Source: Micropterix aruncella
Lineage: Eukaryota > Arthropoda > Insecta > Lepidoptera > Micropterigidae
Assembly (NCBI GenBank): GCA_944548615.1
Contig: OX155967.1
Location: forward strand, 5,429,281 to 5,493,280
Length of the DNA stretch: 64,000 nt
Direction: 5' to 3'
Under the pieces are notes generated by a model that did not search any database, was not told where the DNA came from, and saw nothing but the letters and a program-made list of their open reading frames with translations. Shown piece by piece: positions 1 to 10,904 of this stretch (position 1 is its first letter; each line of letters starts with the position of its first letter). The position numbers and the translations under genes were made by a program.

Positions 1-310
1 AGGCCATACGTTATTAAGATATTACTTTTTGTTTAGGCAAATAAAGCGTTTAATTATTATTATTATTAATTATTATTTTTTTTTTCAGCACATTCCAGAA
101 AAAGTAATGAAATGATATTATGAATAAGTAAGTAATATAAATAACAGAGGTTTACGATTCCGTCTAACCAGCTTTAACAATTCGCGTAACACTTTTCTCA
201 CTGTCACTGACCGAAGTCGCGAAATTGTAAGATAATTTTAGTCGACGAGCGACGCGCGTCCGTCGCTGCCAGTTTGTTGCGCGACAACTGATATTAGGTT
301 TACGCAGATA
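1..310. other. AT-rich spacer with a LINE-like (TTA)n tail
   Basis: At about 45-80 the text AATAAAGCG is followed by (TTA)n. This looks like the polyadenylation signal and simple tail of a non-LTR element whose body lies left of the window. From 180 to 300 the sequence is more GC-rich and nothing in it is recognisable. Confidence 0.4.
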
Positions 311-369
311 GGAATGCCGTATGCTTCAATGGGCGGGTGCGCCGCCTCTCAAACTTTGGTTGGGTGGAA

Positions 370-490
370 TAAAATGGGTCCCATCAAACTTGCAGAAGGC
401 AAATTTGCAGACGGCAATCTTGCAGACGGCATTCTTGCAGGCGGCAGTTTTGCAGAAGGCAATCTTGCAGAAGGCAGTTTTGCAAATGTC
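370..490 (+). repeat. 15-bp minisatellite (TTGCAGAAGGCAATC type)
   Basis: About eight imperfect copies of a 15-bp unit lie in tandem. Because 15 is divisible by three, one frame stays open (314-502) and encodes a five-residue periodic peptide of the type A-E/D-G-x-L/F. That looks superficially like a pentapeptide-repeat protein, but the frame starts and stops within the repeat surroundings. I read it as a non-coding minisatellite. Confidence 0.75.
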
Positions 491-496
491 AAAATG

Positions 497-641
497 ACCT
501 AACCTAACCTAACAGAAAAACTTAAAACATTTTTTTTAATGTTTAGTTTGATGTATAAAAGTCATCCACTACAAGGATGCCGGTAATTAATGTCACTTCG
601 ATTTTAGGGAAAGAAAAACCTAACCTAACCTAACCTAACAG
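497..641 (-). repeat. Interstitial TTAGG telomere-type repeats, two blocks
   Basis: Three CCTAA units at about 498-511 and four at about 618-640 are each followed by the same sequence, AACAGAAAAACTTAAAA, so the two blocks are direct repeats. TTAGG is the usual insect telomere unit. The arrays here are very short and are better explained as part of a dispersed repeat than as a telomere. Confidence 0.7.
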
Positions 642-654
642 AAAAACTTAAAAA

Positions 655-735
655 CTGTACTGAAGGTTGCCGCCTGCAAGGTTGCTTCCTGCAAGGTTGC
701 CTCCTGCAAATCTGCCCTCAACAAATTTGGACCTG
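655..735 (-). repeat. Same 15-bp minisatellite, inverted
   Basis: Units such as AAGGTTGCCTCCTGC are the reverse complement of the minisatellite at 370-490. With the CCTAA blocks between them, the whole 370-780 region forms a loose inverted repeat of about 400 bp. Confidence 0.65.
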
Positions 736-869
736 TCAAAAGTGACATTTGTGCAAAATTGCCGCATGCAAAACTGGCGCCCCCTGAATAAATAAGTAAA
801 CATTGAGGGATATACATTACTACCGGCCAACCCGCCACTTCAGGTAGTTACAGCGACAGTGTACCTTTC

Positions 870-1412
870 TATCTCCCATGAAAAGGAGGTCTCACGCAGA
901 AGCCAGATGGCAAGATCGGCCATGAACAAGCTAGAAAGACAGTGTATAAGTAAGCGGACTAAGGTCAGGCTGGTTCGAGCTCTCTTTTTTACTCGATCTT
1001 TCTCTATGCATCGTAGACATGGACCCTGAAGGCTCGGATAAGCACCAAAATCGATGCACTGGAGATGTGGTGTTGGCGTAAAATGCTAGGAATCCCATGG
1101 ACAGCACGCCGCACCTACAAATCTGTCCTGGAAGAACTCGGCATCCAAGTGAGGCTCTCCACCGTATGCATGAGAAGGGTCCTGCAGTTCTTCGGTCATG
1201 TTGCCAGGAAAAACCCAAAGAATCTGGAGAAAATGCTTCCGCGGGTCAAGTGGAGGATAGAAGAAGCAGAGGCAGATCACCGACCAGATGGAACGACCTC
1301 ATCAAAGAAGTTACAAAAGGGTCAATACAATCTGCGACCCGCCATGCAGAAGACAGGTCGAAGTGGAGGAGCCTCGTAGGCAAACGGTCTAGTGGCCACG
1401 ATCCTCAGTAAT
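870..1412 (+). mobile_element. RTE-like LINE, C-terminal relic with frameshifts
   Basis: Conceptual translation gives the end of an RTE-group non-LTR reverse transcriptase. Recognisable blocks in order are ARSAMNKLE (about 912), KVRLVRAL (about 963), ETWTLK-like (about 1018), LEMWCWRKMLGIPWTARRT (about 1060), RLSTVCMRR and FFGHVARK (about 1155-1215), and RGRSPTRWNDLI (about 1270-1305). The frame shifts near 990 and again near 1240, where the reading passes from the frame of 1065-1250 to that of 1240-1411. The catalytic palm lies upstream and is missing, so this is a 5'-truncated dead copy. The RTE assignment is from remembered family motifs. Confidence 0.85.
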
Positions 1413-1470
1413 GAGGGAACGACGGAGAAGAAGAATCTCCTAAGAAGTGGACGTAAAGACTTGATAAACA

Positions 1471-1985
1471 GTGGGGCGGTGTCGACTATAACGGGCGAAC
1501 CTGTCACCCCCGGCTGGTATAACGATATGAGATCGTTCTTTCAGCCGTGGGATGAGCGTAGAAGACTAAGAGACAGTAGGGCGATGTCGACTACAACGGG
1601 CGAACCCGTCACCGCAGGCTGGTATAACGATATATAATCGTTCTTTCAGTATCGATATATATCGATATACCGTCGTTCTTTTGGCAGGAAAACTCTGTCT
1701 GGAATTAACCTTCAGGATAGCTCCGTACTCCCGACTGGTTACGGGTCCGAAGTCGCTTACGCGACCTCCACCTGTTGAAATACAGCGGTAATTCAATTAG
1801 AATGTATCGCGGACCTGGGCATTCTTTGCCCGTAGTGCCACACGGTATCGATCGGCCCTAGGTCATGTCAAGAGTGGCATGGCAACAGGGTATTTCCATA
1901 GTATCCAGACTCCTTCAGCAATTAGTCATAATGCACAAACGATTGGCTTCGCCGGACGGTGCGCAAACCGTCCAGTGGCGCCATG
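1471..1985 (-). mobile_element. Repeat family A copy, subtype B, with duplicated 3' end
   Basis: On the plus strand this begins GGGGCGGTGTCGACTATAAC and runs towards the family A head in reverse. The terminal 100 bp occur twice in tandem (1471-1570 and 1574-1670). It shares the phrase GGCTGGTATAACGATATGAG with the copies at 18271 and 22345, which marks a subtype distinct from those reading TCAGGAAGTTTTAACGATTA. It is diverged internally and lacks the outer head. Confidence 0.75.
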
Positions 1986-2099
1986 ATGCAATCATGCATT
2001 ATTCTATGTACATAAATTATAAAACTAGCTATGAAGTAAGTTGTTTTACACATGTTCATAAAACGTGACGAAGAACTATATTAAAATTCAACTTATTCG

Positions 2100-2458
2100 G
2101 TATATTTTCAACCTACTGGATAGGGTTTTCGGCGCGGTTGCCAATCTCCTAACAAAAAAAGAAACATACTGGACATCATTAACCTTTAGAAAGCAATCCA
2201 TGGGAATGAAACTCACGGCGGCATGTTTTCAACCCTCGAAAATTTCTTTGTAGGGGGAGTGTTAGTGCAAGAATACTAATTTATAAGACTTTTTTCGCAT
2301 ATAATTACGCATAAATAGAGGAGATCGGTCGCCAGTGAGTTGTCGCAACGGAAAAACCACCGATCGGTGGTATTAGCATTCCAGCGGTAAACCGAGGAGA
2401 TTTGAGATTAAACCAAATTAAATTGATGCCAAGTCTATTTTTTTTATTAAAGCATCAC
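2100..2458 (+). mobile_element. LTR-like repeat (family D), 3' part
   Basis: A purine run TTGTAGGGGGA (about 2248) precedes TGTTAGTGCAAG (about 2260). ATAAATAG (about 2310) would serve as a TATA box, and the unit may end near GCATCA (about 2456). The same order of blocks (CTCGANAAATT, TTTGTAGGGG, GCATAATT, CACCGATCGG, GGCATTCCAG) recurs at 32990-33240. This suggests a polypurine tract followed by a solo or terminal LTR. No gag or pol was found. Confidence 0.5.
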
Positions 2459-2839
2459 GTTCCTCCTTTCGCTATTTTTTTTATTTTTTAACTTAGTTTT
2501 TTATGTACCAAATATTAAATTTTAATTTGTTTTGTTTTCGATTTAATTTGAATTTATTTAATAGATGTATATAACTGTGTTTTTTAAGTAAGTCACTACA
2601 GTTAGAAATTTAAAGCTTATTTGAAATAAATAATTTTGCGAGAAATCAATATTAGGTAAGCCCGCGGAAAACTGAAAAACATGGCAAGTAGTCGACGAGA
2701 GAAAAAAGTCTGGGGACCTCTGCACTAGCTGGAGTATCACAGGGGACATATATACTAAAAACTTCATTGCCTTGTTTCGGGAAGTACATACCCTCGGGTG
2801 GCATGCAGTGCGTGCCCATGGTCAGCCCAGATCTATTCT
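2459..2839. other. No gene seen
   Basis: This is T-rich sequence with short open frames. Nothing is recognisable, although 2780-2840 could be a diverged head of the family A copy that follows. Confidence 0.4.
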
Positions 2840-3229
2840 GATCTGATCCTGAATTCAGAGCCGGACAAAAGATGCCTTTGGTCTGCGATAGATTCAAACC
2901 GAATCACCGCTGAACATACGGCAGATAAAGGTCGCGCAAGTGACTTCGAACCCGTCACAAGTCGGGAGGTTTGGAGGTATCCTAATGGTTAATTCCAGAC
3001 GGAGATATCTTTCCAAAACTGGTAGTCAGGGGGCGAGGCTGCCCGCTGGTTTACCTTTCCTGGTGCCTCGCCGTAAGGCATTGACCTCTGACGGGCAGGT
3101 GGCGTAACTAGGCAGTAGATTGTTTTTCGTCCCAAATCTTCTGCGCTCACCTCACGGGAGACAGAACGATCCAATATCATTAAAATTTTCTGAGGTGACA
3201 GATTCGCCCGTTGTAGTTGACAGCTCTAG
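2840..3229 (+). mobile_element. Repeat family A copy, 5'-truncated
   Basis: It aligns by eye to the second half of family A, from GAGCCGGACAAAAGATGCC through CGCCGTAAGGCATTGACC to the conserved tail CGCCCGTTGTAGTTGACA. It ends AGCTCTAG at 3229. It contains the TTCCAGACGGAGATATCTT variant also seen at 18500 and 42300. Confidence 0.75.
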
Positions 3230-3319
3230 TCGTGGTGAGATTTTTTCTACGCCCGAAGGAAATTTCCTTGCAGAGATCACACACACTAGACACGCGTTCA
3301 AAAGTCAACTTAGGATGCC

Positions 3320-3480
3320 TTTCAAAACCATAAGAACAACATCGATAGTACGACGCGCCCTGGATGCTCCGAACAAGTTTTTTCACTTGAATTTGGCGCC
3401 CCCAATTAATTGCCGCCCGGTGTAGGTAACCCCCCCCCCCCCCCACTCCATCTTCATGCGAGGCTGCTCGTAGTTCGACT
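3320..3480 (+). repeat. Dispersed repeat with GTACGACGCGCCCTGGATGC
   Basis: Shares GTACGACGNGCCCTGGATGCT, CATTTGGNNCCCCC, TTGCCGCCC and a trailing GAGGCTG with 20880-21005. A 14-16-nt C run sits at about 3429-3443. Its class is unknown. Confidence 0.55.
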
Positions 3481-3984
3481 CTGTAGGAAAGGATGGAAAG
3501 TGCACATGCAAAGTAACATTGACGAACTGTTTTTTTTTTTGACGACGTGGGCTCAAGTCTCCACGAGGTAAAACATGCAAGAAGCTTATCGCACGTCTTG
3601 TCAATACGTCCATCCCAAAGCAATCCCGAGTCAATCGCGGATCATAGGAAGCTGTAACTGCCTACTGAACGTCATATTTAGCGTCTAATGCAGCTAGCAG
3701 ACAAATCAGCAGCTTTTTTTAATAGCTGATGCATAATTCTCACTTTCTTTTGTTTCCTCAATCATGTGAGGAATATGTTCTGTCTTCGTATCATCACGTG
3801 TAGCGCAGTGACATTCAACCAAAAACAAGCTAGCTGAAAACGATCTAAAAGTTCAAGCTATCTAACAACAAAAATCGGAAATAAAACAAAATATTTATTT
3901 ATATAATAAATTGAAAGTAAAAAATGATTAAAAAAAAAGATTTCATTTCCACCAGGAAGCTCGCCCTTTCTTAAGAATAAAGAG

Positions 3985-4017
<33 letters not shown>
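3481..4017 (+). repeat. AT-rich spacer ending in a LINE-like 3' tail
   Basis: From 3500 to 3940 nothing is recognisable. At 3940-4017 GCTCGCCCTTTCTTAAG-AATAAAGAG-TTTTATTATT matches the 3' end motif of the LINE group whose better copies end at 24721 and 43796. The (TTA)n run is the tail. Confidence 0.55.
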
Positions 4018-4020
<3 letters not shown>

Positions 4021-4375
4021 GTTTCAGTGGCAATCTCTCGACTCTATCTTTAGACCCTAGTCATCACGTGTAATGGAAAGTACTCAAGCCAACAAAACAA
4101 ACAAGCCCAAACTCGACTATCATAGACTTTTCATCAGGGAGTTCCAGTGGCAATCTTCCAGGTCCATCTTCAGAACCTCGTCATTAAATGTAATGGAAAG
4201 TACTTCGGAGGAAAAATAAACGAGCCCAAACTCGACCATCTTAGCAATTTCCATTAGGTAGTTCCAGTGGCAATCTTCCTGCTCCATCTTCAGACCCTCG
4301 TTATTACGTGTAATGGAATGAAGAAATTCGACTGTCCTGCCATTTGCCATCACGGAGTTCCAGTCCCTACATCAC
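4018..4375 (+). repeat. 120-bp tandem repeat, three units
   Basis: The phrase GTGGCAATCT recurs at about 4026, 4146 and 4266, exactly 120 bp apart, and each time is followed by CCATCTTCAGACCCTCGT and GTGTAATGGAA with substitutions. The third unit breaks down after about 4320. It begins directly after the (TTA)n tail. Confidence 0.8.
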
Positions 4376-4627
4376 AGCTCGATGATCAAATCAACTCGAT
4401 GGTGCCATAATATTGTATTGTCACCGAACTTACATAAGTATACCAAATTTCAGCTCAATCGGATACCAGCAAGTGGTTGAAAAGTGATTAATTGTTTTTG
4501 AAACGGACAACTTACATACAAATATTGCTAGTTAAAATAAAGCTCGTAGCAAAAAATCTGGCCGTATACAATACAAGTTTTACAAGTTACCAACAAAATT
4601 TTCGCTGGTAGGTACTAATCATTTTTG

Positions 4628-5105
4628 GAAGGCCGAGAACACGTTGAAGATGAACCTCGCCCAGCGAGACCTTCAACATCAAAAACCGATGTGACTTCGA
4701 ACGTGTGAAGTCTCTTGAGAAATCAGACCGTTGTTTAACAATAAGGATGATAGGTGACCAATTCACCGTACATCAAATTTGGACCAAAATTATGTTGAAA
4801 TGGTGCCGAAAAACCTCAAAACTGAGAACAAGGACAAACGAAGAAACGTGTGCGTTGATCTTTTTGAGAGGATTGCCAGTGACCAAATTCACCTGATCTG
4901 AATTTTTGTGACTTTTCTTTTACCGAAATTGAAAAATGTAGCATCATTGAAAAAGAGGACTTCATTTTGGGACTCTGGAACATTCAAAAGAATGTGACCG
5001 ACGTATTAAAGGCCTAAGCGGTTGAAGCCTTTTGGCGCTGTTACCAAGCTAGGAAAAACGACACCGCCGGTGTATAACTGCCGAAGAAAACTACTTCTAG
5101 GGGAC
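4628..5105 (+). pseudogene. mariner transposase relic, internally deleted
   Basis: Tc1/mariner transposases cut and paste elements at TA sites. The N-terminal part reads GREHVEDEPRPARPSTSKTD (about 4632), then SLEKSDRCLTIRMIGDQF (about 4709) and a VHQI-like helix-turn-helix, with a stop just before SLEK. After about 4895 the text jumps to C-terminal blocks: DFSFTEIEK-like, LWNIQKNVTDVLKA (about 4975) and CYQARK, ending with the degraded YFEGD-type end at about 5090. The DD34D catalytic core between these parts is absent. No terminal inverted repeats were found, so the copy is dead. The mariner call rests on remembered motif order. Confidence 0.8.
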
Positions 5106-5108
5106 CAT

Positions 5109-5422
5109 GGGCCCGATTGCGTTTCTTTGTGAACTAAAACTAAAATTAATGCAAGCGAACGAGACGGAGCAATACGTTAGAGAGGAATATGAAACGAATG
5201 ATCGTCGATAAATACTACCTGTCGAACTTATACTCGTCCGAATAAATTCGAGCATATTTCGTGCGGTGTAAGATTCAGATGCGATGCTTGACCTTGGCGG
5301 GCAGTTTTAATGCGAAAAAGTGACAACCGGTCATCTCACATTCCGCTCTAGAATATTGCCCTGTCTCGTACACAGACGGACTAATTTCCGATTTTAATTC
5401 ACGAAGAAGCGCAATGGAGCCC
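5109..5422. mobile_element. Long-TIR MITE (GGGCTC family), full copy
   Basis: The left end GGGCCCGATTGCGTTTCTT and the right end (reverse complement GGGCTCCATTGCGCTTCTT) form inverted repeats of about 110-120 bp. The arms continue through AATTAGTCCGT and GCGGAATGTGA to CGCATTAAAACTGCCCGCC. A single arm recurs at 11287-11432 and a rearranged copy at 20022-20262. The element is non-coding and the target duplication is not clear. Confidence 0.75.
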
Positions 5423-6009
5423 AATATTGGTGTTCCCTCCAAAATCAGTCTTTTTTTTTCTCATACCTCGTATAATCAATGGTGTCATATTTTTCTCCAT
5501 TATAATCATTCTGACACGTGTTGACTATTGTATTATATAGGTAAATATTTTTATATCAACAACGACTGATAATTTATAGGAACTATTGCGCACTTGCATA
5601 AATTTTACAGCTCGGATATTATGAGTAACAATAAAAAAAATCAATTAATTCTATGACAAGTATTGCAAATCTATTATTCATACATAATTGATTCATCGAT
5701 CAATGCATTTTTATCGTTTTTTATCGACAGTCGATTACTATTTAAAAAACAACAATGAAAAAACTGAGGTCTATAAATGACTCAGTACTGTAGACTGAGG
5801 TTACTTTTAATTCAACCCCGGGATTCTGAAGTGGCGATTCAATACGTCAACGCGACACGACATTGAATTCGATATCGTCCTCGATCTGACGACTTGGCTG
5901 ATTCTATTCTAGAAACGTCAGTTAATCTCGGAACAATACTTCCCGCGTGATTCTCACCCCGATATCGTATTCTGATTGACCGGGGTCGGCCGTTTAGCAG
6001 TGAGCGGCG
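5423..6009. other. No gene seen
   Basis: AT-rich sequence. GATATCG and GATTC recur at 5860-5960 without a regular period. Nothing else is supported. Confidence 0.4.
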
Positions 6010-7151
6010 TATGCTCAATTACGAATTGCCATGAGTTAAACCATGAATTGGCTCTGTTGAATACCTGGTTCGAGAAAAATAATCTTGGATGTGTTAAGAG
6101 ACCTTAACACATCCAAGACAGTATCCATCTTCCTATCTTGTAGAAAAAATAAGATAATAAACAGTCAAAATTTAATTATCGGTGCAAACACAGTAGCCAA
6201 TATTAAAAGCCATAAATTTCTGGGTTTAGTTTTAGATGAAAATTTAAGGTGGAATGCTCACGGAGAGGAATTAAGCGACAGACTATCCAGCGCCTGTTTC
6301 TTACTAAGGCAAATAAGGAAACTAATCAGTGTTAAACACACCAAAATAATATACTTTGCCTATTTCGAGTCAATTCTTCGTTACGGGATTCCCTTCTGGA
6401 CACAGTGTACAGTAGTTTTAATGCAACATATTTTCTCTCTCCAAAAACGAGCCATAAGAATATTGATAAACCTAACACATAATGAATCATGTCGTGGTCA
6501 CTTCAAAAATCTCAGTATTCTAACGCTACTATCACTATACATATTTGAATGCATAAAATTAATATTAAAAAACATAGGAAAAATGAAGACCCAAAAAGAA
6601 ATTCACTCGCATTTCACCAGATGTAGGCACAATTTAGCATTACCCCGTCCATCTCTGGAATTATTCAAAAGGGATCTAAATTCCGTTGGAATGGCGTGTT
6701 ACAATAAACTGCCTGAGAATATTAAAAGTATATGTAGAAACGGAAATATCACACAATTTAAATCGAAATTAAAAGGCTACCTTATTGCGAGAGAATTATA
6801 TAATATTAACGAATTATAATTAGATTACTGACAATTTCCATCTCGATTTTTTTTAATAATTTAACTTGACATTTGTACCATTTTATTGATTATTATATTA
6901 TTACTATTATTTTTAATTGTCTCCCATAATCAATTATAATTCTTACTTACAGGACCATTTAATTTTAATATTATAATTTCATGACTATCTGTAGTTATAA
7001 ATATCTAATATAACTCAATTATGTGGTGAGTCTCTAATGAAATATTTAGTATACATTTTAAAGTTATTTTAAAATTAAGCGGCTATATAAAATGTCTAAA
7101 CAACTATGTAAAGTGTTTTGAAGACAATAAATGCGATTTGATTTGATTTGA
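6010..7151 (+). mobile_element. LINE C-terminal relic with (ATTTG)n tail
   Basis: The open frame 6085-6819 (244 codons) and about 70 bp upstream encode the region after the RT palm of a Jockey/CR1-like non-LTR element. Motifs in order are LNTWFEKNN (about 6050), LNTSKTVSIF, KFLGLVLDENLRW, RIVYF-like IIYFAYFESILRYGIPFW, LQKRAIRI, and FYNKLP-like CYNKLPENIK near the end. A 3' untranslated stretch follows and ends AATAAATGCG-(ATTTG)n at about 7135-7150. An inverted 15-bp duplication interrupts the frame at 6084-6117. The YXDD catalytic motif lies upstream and is absent. Confidence 0.85.
6084..6117. repeat. Short perfect inverted duplication inside the LINE
   Basis: CTTGGATGTGTTAAG (6084-6098) and CTTAACACATCCAAG (6103-6117) are perfect reverse complements with a 4-bp spacer. 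The right arm is normal LINE coding sequence (LNTSK). The left arm and spacer are an extra 19 bp between the FEKNN and LNTSK motifs. Confidence 0.85.
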
Positions 7152-8187
7152 CGACCGGGCTCTAAGCGTGCTTAGTGCTTTGGACTAAGGGTAATTCGGA
7201 TCGCGTACTTTATTTATTAAATCGAATATCCTATTTTCCTGTTCTATAATTACATTTCAATCATCTCGAGTGGGAATAGTCGGTATTTATTGCTGAATGT
7301 GAATTTTACTGCCATTTCCCAACTATCCCCTAGCTAGAGCATCGACATGCAGACGACACCTCATCTGTCGTCTGTCCTAACCTTACTTCTGACGATTTAA
7401 GGACTGTCAAATTGCTTCCAGAATCTCAAACACCGAGTGACGACAATTGCGTCTTCACTTCTTGTCTTCCTATCATCGCTTCAGAATCCGGGGATAGTGG
7501 TTATTTGGATACTACTTCCTGTACCAATTACTCTAGCGCTAGGAGGACGCAGTGAACTCCGTTTTCTTTTTTTGTAGATGGCAACATTGATGGTTGTTAA
7601 GTGATGGACTGTAGGATTCAGAGATGCCGGATCTCCGGTTTTAGACCATAAAGTTCGGTTTTCAGGGTGCTTGAACAGTTTTCAAATTAATAACGGATTT
7701 ACGGGTATCTGCTTTTTGGTGTAAGCAAACAGAGCGTGGGACAAAATACAATTTTAATATTCTATTTTCGTCCCCGTACACTGAATAATATTCTAATTTT
7801 TCAAAAAAAGACAATGATACTATATAACATTTGTGGAAACATAACAACATTTCGAGACCTAAAATTAAAAGAATTAGTGCGTTTTTGCCATGACTGCATA
7901 TTTTGCACTACTTAATAATAATAATTATTATAATCATAATTTTATTTCCGAAACGAAATGCTTAAAAACGTGATACAAAAAGTCTGCCTAACTAGGCCAA
8001 GGTCCGTACCAAAGCAGACTCGACTATGTTAGTTGTAAATTGTGAATTGTGCGCACACCTATCAAAGTAATATCATCAAGAAACGGAAAAGTAAATAAGT
8101 ATGTAATAGCTCGAAGAAATACGCAAAATGTATCTCTATAGGGGTTTTAATCTAGATAACAAATAGACAGTTACTGTCTCTCTAATA
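7152..8187. other. No gene seen
   Basis: Unique-looking AT-rich sequence. A 62-codon minus-strand frame at 7662-7850 has no recognisable motif. Confidence 0.4.
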
Positions 8188-9110
8188 AAATTGACCTCAA
8201 TCCATCCAAGTGCACCGTTGTCACCTACACCCGTAAAAAAATATTTACTCTAGCCTCATACTCATTAAAATTTCATAACTTGCAGAGGTGCAGCGTGGTT
8301 AAAGATCTTGGTGTCATTCATGATTCTCATCTACTGTTCGATAATCACGTTCAATCTATTGTTTCTAAAGCTTCCAAAGCTTTAGGTTTTGTTATGAGGA
8401 GTGCAGCTTGCTTTCACCGTGCTAAAACTTTCAAGATCCTTTACTGCACTTTTGTCAGAAGCATCTTGGAATATGCATCTCAAGTATGGAACCCTTGTTA
8501 TGACAAATATATAAACAGAATCGAGCGCATTCAAATGAAGTTCGTGAAATATCTCTGCTTCCGTCTGAAAATCCCATTCAGCTCATCTAACTATTTCAAT
8601 TTATGCAAGAAATTTCATATCCTCCCCTTGATTAAGCGGCGTGAAACCGCGGACTTAACCTTCTTGCTAAAAATTACCTCCAATAATATTAACTGTCCTG
8701 ACTTACTAAATAAAATTAATCTCCATGTTCCTTCCAAACTCAATAGATTTAACCCTGCTCTTCATGTTCCTCATGCTGGTACCAACTATAGGCAAAATGC
8801 ATTTCTGTGGCGAACAAGTGACAATTTCAATGACATGATTAAACGCTTTGACTTTGATCTATTCTGTACGAGTGTTAACTCAGCTAGGCAGCGGCTGAAC
8901 AGTGAATTTCTTAGCATTAATTGTTGAATAATTTTTGATGCATTCTTAATCGATAGCTTTAATTGAAAGATCACATATGTTTCTACAACGTTATTTAAAC
9001 GTGAAAACCTTTAATTGGCTCTCTGCTATGTTACTCCGGCATTGTTAAATTATAATTAGCTGTTGGTTTTCCTGAAAATAAATAAATAAATAAATAAATA
9101 AAAATAAATA
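8188..9110 (+). mobile_element. LINE C-terminal relic with (AAAT)n tail
   Basis: The reading frame is open from about 8190 (LNPSKCTVVTYTRKK) through 8280-8927. It shows VVKDLGVIHDSHLLFDNHV, SKALGFVMR, YCTFVRSILEYASQVWNP and IERIQMKFVKYL. This is the conserved segment after the RT palm of Jockey/CR1-like elements. The 3' end GCTGTTGGTTTTCCTGAAAA-(TAAA)n at 9060-9110 is shared with 50370-50418. The first half of the RT and the endonuclease are missing. Coding is uninterrupted here, so this copy is younger than most in the window. Confidence 0.85.
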
Positions 9111-9751
9111 ACTGTAATGATACCTAATACTTGAGAAAGGCTATTTTACCCGAGAATCCAAGGAAAGATTCACACCAGGCGCTCTGAAAATATACATATG
9201 TACAACAGGTCCTGTATTTATTTGGAGAAATTGTATTATTTCGACATTAAACTGTACAAAACAATTATTTGTCTTAATTCGGGCACAAAGACTAATGGAC
9301 AAGACGAGCTGTAAAAAGTTAATAGCAAAACACATTTTAAAATCAAGCTTTTCTTAAAATGCTCTGTCCTGAGCCAACCCTGGGTGCAACAGCCATATCA
9401 TGGTAAAACTTAAAACGGGCTATCATAATTGAATGCGTATACAAAATTTTGTGACTGTGCTGTTGAGCGTTGAGGAGTCCCCTCGTCGGAAGCCAATCCT
9501 GAGTGCAGAATCAGGTCATGCTTATCATAAAAATGCGTTGTCATCGGAACTGAATCAACATGTAAAATGTATGTTGTTTCATTCGTTTGTAACTTTCCGT
9601 TTATAATCGAAGTCGTCGAGAATAAATGCATTAAATCGCAGTCGATTGATATTCCGACGACGCACATGCCTATTTGCCAAGGCCTTGACGGCAAACAGCC
9701 TCTCCCTGACTTCCAAGCATTGACATATAAGTAACTAGACCTCGTGGACAG
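9111..9751 (-). other. Spacer with a 94-codon unidentified frame (9410-9694, minus)
   Basis: The minus-strand frame has no signal peptide, membrane segment or motif I recognise, and no clear splice signals around it. It could be a decayed exon or a chance ORF. The rest is AT-rich. Confidence 0.25.
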
Positions 9752-9992
9752 CCTGAGAAAGCGTCATTCGAATTGAAAGAGACAGCAGCATATAGTACCC
9801 CCTCCATCCTTGTCTAGTCGCCCATGCACGGAGCCACGTACATATATCACTATGGCAACGCTTATATATCACAATGGCAACGCTTCGACGCCATAAGACT
9901 GCTAGGCTATGGATAAACGCGCATGCGCAACTAGACAAGGATGGAGGGGGTACTCTATGCTGCTGTCTCTTTCTATTCGGTGAACGCATTCA
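9752..9992. mobile_element. MITE with about 60-70-bp terminal inverted repeats
   Basis: The left arm contains AAAGAGACAGCAGCATATAG and ACCCCCTCCATCCTTGTCTAG. The right arm has the reverse complements, CTAGACAAGGATGGAGGGGGT and CTATGCTGCTGTCTCTTT. The centre, about 100 bp, holds two copies of ATATATCACWATGGCAACGC. There is no coding capacity, and I could not fix the ends or a target duplication. Confidence 0.8.
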
Positions 9993-10603
9993 CTCACAGC
10001 CCGCCTTCGCACTCCTGCTCTCTGTTCTATACCTCTGTGCTTCCACGTCCTCTATATCATTAATCTTCAAGCACATTGCGAAAAGCTTCTGTATCGATTG
10101 TTTCGCGAATTAATACGAAAATTTAAAAACTGCCGGTTAAAATAATTTGACAAATTGACAGATGACAACCAAAAGGCTACGTTGACTTTCAAACTCGAAT
10201 TCACCAAACCAAAACGTCAAAATATCAGCTGCTTGTTGAGCGCCAGCCTTGTCTATACTGGTCTTGTTTGGTGGTTAACGACATTTTAAGCACCATACAT
10301 TGCCGAGCTCTGGTCAACGCTCGGTTAAACCTAAACAACGTTTATTTCTCTCATTATTTTTTTAATAGCCGTTATAAAAGTTGTTTAAATTTAAAATGCG
10401 TTGATTTCTAAGGCTGTAATTGTTTAGCGAGATATTTTTTAATACCTACCTAATTTAACTTTTCGATACATTACCTAACTGATTTTGATCTTTTATTAAA
10501 ATAAGTGTGTTTTTATTGTCAAGCTATTGCATAGCTTTTATCGCGGGCCTAGGCCAGCGCGGCGACCGAATGAAGAAATTTCTTAACGAAAATTAATGAT
10601 TAT
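9993..10603. other. No gene seen
   Basis: Mixed sequence. AAGCTATTGCATAGCTTTTATCGCGG at about 10521 resembles GCTATGCAATAGCTTTTTACCGCGG at about 11079, so the neighbouring inverted-repeat element may begin here. Confidence 0.35.
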
Positions 10604-10904
10604 AAACTGATAATTACGTCTAAACGACTACTTCTTACGATTCGAAAAAAATATATGTTAAACAAGAACATTTTCCTAGTATTCTTAGCTTTGAATATTT
10701 TAGATTTTGCTTATATTACATAGTGTAATTAATTTGTGAAATTAGGTCTAACCGAACACAAAAACGACTACTTCGTAAATACTATCTGGCGTATTATTAT
10801 GAAACCTGCACCATTTTAAAGATAATTTAATTATCTATCTTTTTATCTACGATTTTTTCGAATAATCCGTTTTTTTTGCTTTATCAAATAAAAAATTCGT
10901 GCGC

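Noticed and set aside
314..502. Pentapeptide-repeat protein
   Set aside because: The five-residue periodicity follows from a 15-bp DNA minisatellite; the same array occurs inverted at 655-735 and there is no gene context.
498..641. Telomere or former chromosome end
   Set aside because: Only three and four CCTAA units, repeated with the same flank; too short and too clearly part of a dispersed unit.
6085..8927. Host genes of 244 and 215 codons
   Set aside because: Both are C-terminal pieces of non-LTR retrotransposon polyproteins followed by LINE-type tails.
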